DNA of 64,000 bases from Bacteroidia bacterium (GTDB taxonomy: Bacteria > Bacteroidota > Bacteroidia > J057). Made by a program: the position numbers and the translations under genes. Shown here piece by piece: positions 61,578 to 64,000 of this stretch. The DNA is taken from assembly GCA_030430205.1 (NCBI GenBank), contig JAUIGE010000028.1, positions 25,733-89,732 of the forward strand, in the 5' to 3' direction. The notes under the pieces are model-generated. The model was not told the DNA's origin. It ran no database searches and saw only the letters and a list, made by a program, of their open reading frames with translations. Positions within the stretch are counted from its first letter, which is position 1. Every line of letters starts with the position of its first letter.

Positions 61578-64000
61578 CTACTGACGAACAATCCGCTGAA
61601 TATATCTCTTACCCTCCAAAGAGGTCAGCGTCAGGTAATAGACACCAGATGTCAGTTCTCTGGTCTGAATCTGAGTTTCCTGGCTAACCATTTCGCCCTG
61701 CATGAGCGTCTTGCCCGTGAGATCTGAAAGCTGCCAGTGGTAGCGCTTTTCTACAGGGAATAAGGCCTTGAGCTGAAACTGATCCGAACTGGGGTTGGGG
61801 GATACCTCAAAGCGATGGTTCGCTACATAGGCCATCTTCAGTTCGACGACATCGCTCCATACAATCCGGCCATCGGCCAGCACAAGCTTTAATCTGTACA
61901 GATTGACATTGCCCATGCCGCTCTGATCTGTAAACTGGTAAGCACCATTTCCCTCCCAGGCGACTTCGCCTACGGCTTCAAATTCGCCATCATTGCGCTT
62001 CTTCTCCACTTCAAAGCGGATGAGATCAAATTCATACTGAATTTCCCAATTCAATGCGACATCATGCGCATTTACCCTGCTGGCTGCCAACTGAAGACTA
62101 TTCCCTGCCGCCTGCCTGCAGCCCGCTCCCGACTGCACCGTGATGCTAAAGTCCTGTGGCTGCCCGGCGCAGTTGCCATTGTAGGGGATGACGCGGATGG
62201 TAGCAGTCTGTGCGGTGCCACTGGTATTGGTGGCGGTGAAGGCAAGGCTTCCCATCCCGATGGTTCCGACAATCCCGATATGGGGGTTGTTAAAGCCCGC
62301 GATATCAAACCAGAAGATATGGGTTGTATTGGTACCGCTGAAAGCGATATTGACCGGGTCCCCACAGCTGAAGTTCTTGTTGGTGATAAAATTCACACTG
62401 GCGGTGGTAGCCGAAGCCGAGAGGGTAGCCGAAGCGGTGCTTCCACATCCATTGGGGACGGTATTTTGTACCCAGTAGGTCTGGCTTCCGTTCACTACAT
62501 TGACGGTCACGGTCTGGCCAAAGTTGACCACGCCATTGGTGGCATTGGCTGTGCCTATAGGCGTAGCGCCGGGATTGGCTACCGGATCCACAGAATAGAA
62601 AGTGTAAGCGGTTGTTTTGTTGGTGGGATCCGAAACCCAAGCTGCCAGATTAAGCTGGGCGGCGCCCCCACAGCCGATGGTGGGCAGGTTGAATTCAGCC
62701 GCAAATTGCTTTTTGACACGTACCCGCACCCGGATAACAGGGCCCGGGCAATCGCCCTTTTGTTGCTCCACCCAGTACCAATCCGTGCTTTGCTGGTTTG
62801 AGTTCACCGCAGGCGCGCCAGGAAGCGAGCTTCCCTGTGAGCCATTGGCGTCGGCATACCAGTTGAGGCTTGCGCCAGTTTCGTAATCGTTGTTGGTTTT
62901 TACATATGCTTCCAGGTCAGGAGCCGGATCAAACTGGCAAATGTCGTAGCGGATTTCCCCGCAACTGCCACAGCCTTGTGAGGCAAAAGCCCCCGGAGTC
63001 AAAAGATCAATCACCTGTACTTCGGCTGTGCATTGACTCGTAGAGTTGTTGATATCCGTAACTGTCAGGGTGACTGTATTGCTACCTGCATGTGTACAAC
63101 CAAAGGCTGTTTTATTCGCAGCTAAAGTCACCGCGCCGCAGGCGTCGCTGGAGTTGTTGTCAATCTCGCTTGCCAGCATGTTGTAAGCGCCGCTGGCGTT
63201 GAGTTCGACGGTGATGTCCTGACAGAGCGCTGTCGGGGCCACCTGATCCATTACAGTCACAGAAGCTATGCAGGCTGCCTGGTTGCTACCCGCATCGGTA
63301 ACCAGTAAGGTAACCACATGGTTATTTCCTGCAATGCTGCTACAGTCAAAAGTATTGGGACTTAGGGTGAGGGTCAGGGGTGTATTCGTTCCTGAAGAAC
63401 CGTTATCTACATCCGAAGCTTGCAGGGTAGCCATACCATTGGCGTCGAGTTGTATGGTGGCGGGCTGGCAGGTAGCGGTGAGCGGAGGGGCGGAAGTGCC
63501 CTGCAGGCCCAGGGAGTGATATCCCCCTGCGATGGCCGTCCAGTTGCTTGCTGTTCCCACCTGCACCGGGCTGCTTTGGTCGGTATTTGTCCCCCCATCG
63601 CCCAGCTGACCAAAGACATCCCATCCCCAGGCGAAGAGCTCCCCATTGCTGTTGAGGGCCAGGGAGTGATTAGCTCCCGCAGCGATGGCCGTCCAGTTGC
63701 TTGCTGTACCCACCTGCACCGGGCTGCTTTGGTCGGTATTTGTCCCCCCATCGCCCAGCTGACCAGAGACATCATATCCCCAGGCGAAGAGCTCCCCATT
63801 GCTGTTGAGGGCCAGGGAGTGCAGGGCTCCCCCTGCGATGGCCGTCCAGTTGCTTGCTGTACCCACCCGCACCGGGCTGCTTTGGTAGGTATTTGCTGCC
63901 CCCCCATCGCCCAGCTGACCAAAGACATCCAATCCCCAGGCGAAGAGCTCCCCATTGCTGTTGATGGCCAGGGAGTGAGCACCTCCTCCTGCGATGGCCG
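61578..64000 (-). CDS. RCC1-repeat T9SS protein, 5' end outside the window
   Basis: At least 800 residues; the frame is open to the right edge, so start and signal peptide are missing. In order: tandem RCC1-like repeats of 51 residues (HSLALNSNGELFAWG, QLGDGGTNTDQSSPVQVG), HYR-like Ig domains (VTVMDQVAPTALCQDITVEL, NTVTLTVTDINNSTSQC), cysteine-poor beta regions, and a T9SS sorting domain (FEVSPNPSSDQFQLKAL... EGKRYIQRIVRQ). Likely a long cell-surface protein. The RCC1 repeats are nearly identical in DNA with a 153-bp period. A terminator lies just after its stop. Confidence 0.85.
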   Translation of the reverse strand, partial: AIAGGGAHSLAINSNGELFAWGLDVFGQLGDGGAANTYQSSPVRVGTASNWTAIAGGALHSLALNSNGELFAWGYDVSGQLGDGGTNTDQSSPVQVGTASNWTAIAAGANHSLALNSNGELFAWGWDVFGQLGDGGTNTDQSSPVQVGTASNWTAIAGGYHSLGLQGTSAPPLTATCQPATIQLDANGMATLQASDVDNGSSGTNTPLTLTLSPNTFDCSSIAGNNHVVTLLVTDAGSNQAACIASVTVMDQVAPTALCQDITVELNASGAYNMLASEIDNNSSDACGAVTLAANKTAFGCTHAGSNTVTLTVTDINNSTSQCTAEVQVIDLLTPGAFASQGCGSCGEIRYDICQFDPAPDLEAYVKTNNDYETGASLNWYADANGSQGSSLPGAPAVNSNQQSTDWYWVEQQKGDCPGPVIRVRVRVKKQFAAEFNLPTIGCGGAAQLNLAAWVSDPTNKTTAYTFYSVDPVANPGATPIGTANATNGVVNFGQTVTVNVVNGSQTYWVQNTVPNGCGSTASATLSASATTASVNFITNKNFSCGDPVNIAFSGTNTTHIFWFDIAGFNNPHIGIVGTIGMGSLAFTATNTSGTAQTATIRVIPYNGNCAGQPQDFSITVQSGAGCRQAAGNSLQLAASRVNAHDVALNWEIQYEFDLIRFEVEKKRNDGEFEAVGEVAWEGNGAYQFTDQSGMGNVNLYRLKLVLADGRIVWSDVVELKMAYVANHRFEVSPNPSSDQFQLKALFPVEKRYHWQLSDLTGKTLMQGEMVSQETQIQTRELTSGVYYLTLTSLEGKRYIQRIVRQ
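63531..64000 (-). repeat. tandem 153-bp repeats coding for RCC1 units
   Basis: The anchor GATGGCCG recurs at 63531, 63684, 63837 and 63993, giving periods of 153, 153 and 156 bp. One unit carries an extra codon. The array runs off the window, so total copy number is unknown. Confidence 0.9.

Overview
The window looks like chromosomal DNA of a Bacteroidetes of the Saprospiria type (Lewinella, Haliscomenobacter, Saprospira and relatives). Several large secreted proteins end in type IX secretion (T9SS) C-terminal sorting domains, and there is a PorZ-like T9SS component, a TonB-dependent receptor with a carboxypeptidase-regulatory-like N-terminus, and TAnnTTTG-type -7 promoter boxes. Lipoproteins are abundant, and caspase/CHAT/STAND proteins occur together. 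No rRNA, tRNA, CRISPR array or transposase gene was seen.

Layout. 1-11 kb: secreted and surface proteins, including a 2166-residue T9SS protein, plus a scar made of a receiver-domain remnant, a short secreted protein and an orphan Hpt protein. 11-18.4 kb: fused branched-chain 2-oxoacid dehydrogenase E1, a Fic protein with a striking four-half-site operator, a deleted Dps gene, an XRE regulator, and a MscS / baeRF7-like / nuclease-like run. 18.4-29.2 kb: a long minus-strand block (lipoprotein, M28 peptidase, RpiB, TatC, GlyA, GT-C glycosyltransferase, THUMP-like methyltransferase). 29.3-40.8 kb: small lipoprotein, PorZ-like protein, choice-of-anchor-B protein, an antitoxin-like gene split by a MITE, a TonB receptor divergent from a DUF4625-like lipoprotein, an active-looking metacaspase, and a YWTD-propeller protein. 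41.4-47.5 kb: a minus-strand nonulosonate/polysaccharide cluster (aminotransferase, dehydratase, glycosyltransferase, cytidylyltransferase, NeuB-like synthase, HAD phosphatase). 47.6-53.5 kb: a catalytically dead CHAT-like membrane protein and small housekeeping or accessory genes. 53.7-58.3 kb: a compact three-gene conflict-type operon. 58.3-64 kb: TlpA-like lipoprotein, sugar isomerase, gene fragments, and an RCC1/T9SS protein leaving the right edge.

The most notable system is the 53709-58267 operon. It holds a membrane protein that begins with the C-terminal tail of a STAND protein and ends in a pseudo-caspase lacking both catalytic residues; a CHAT protease with an intact His/Cys pair; and a nSTAND1-type ATPase that stops just where the STAND tail of the first gene should begin. 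The two STAND halves appear split and permuted around the protease. A second dead CHAT homologue, tail-anchored in the membrane, lies at 47598-48353, and an active-looking metacaspase at 37605-39668.

The other theme is repeats. Heptanucleotide tandem repeats of different sequence but constant 7-nt period lie between genes at several loci. REP-like and hexamer repeats sit inside coding regions. One 274-bp multi-hairpin element has terminal inverted repeats and a 12-bp target duplication; removing it on paper restores an intact antitoxin reading frame.
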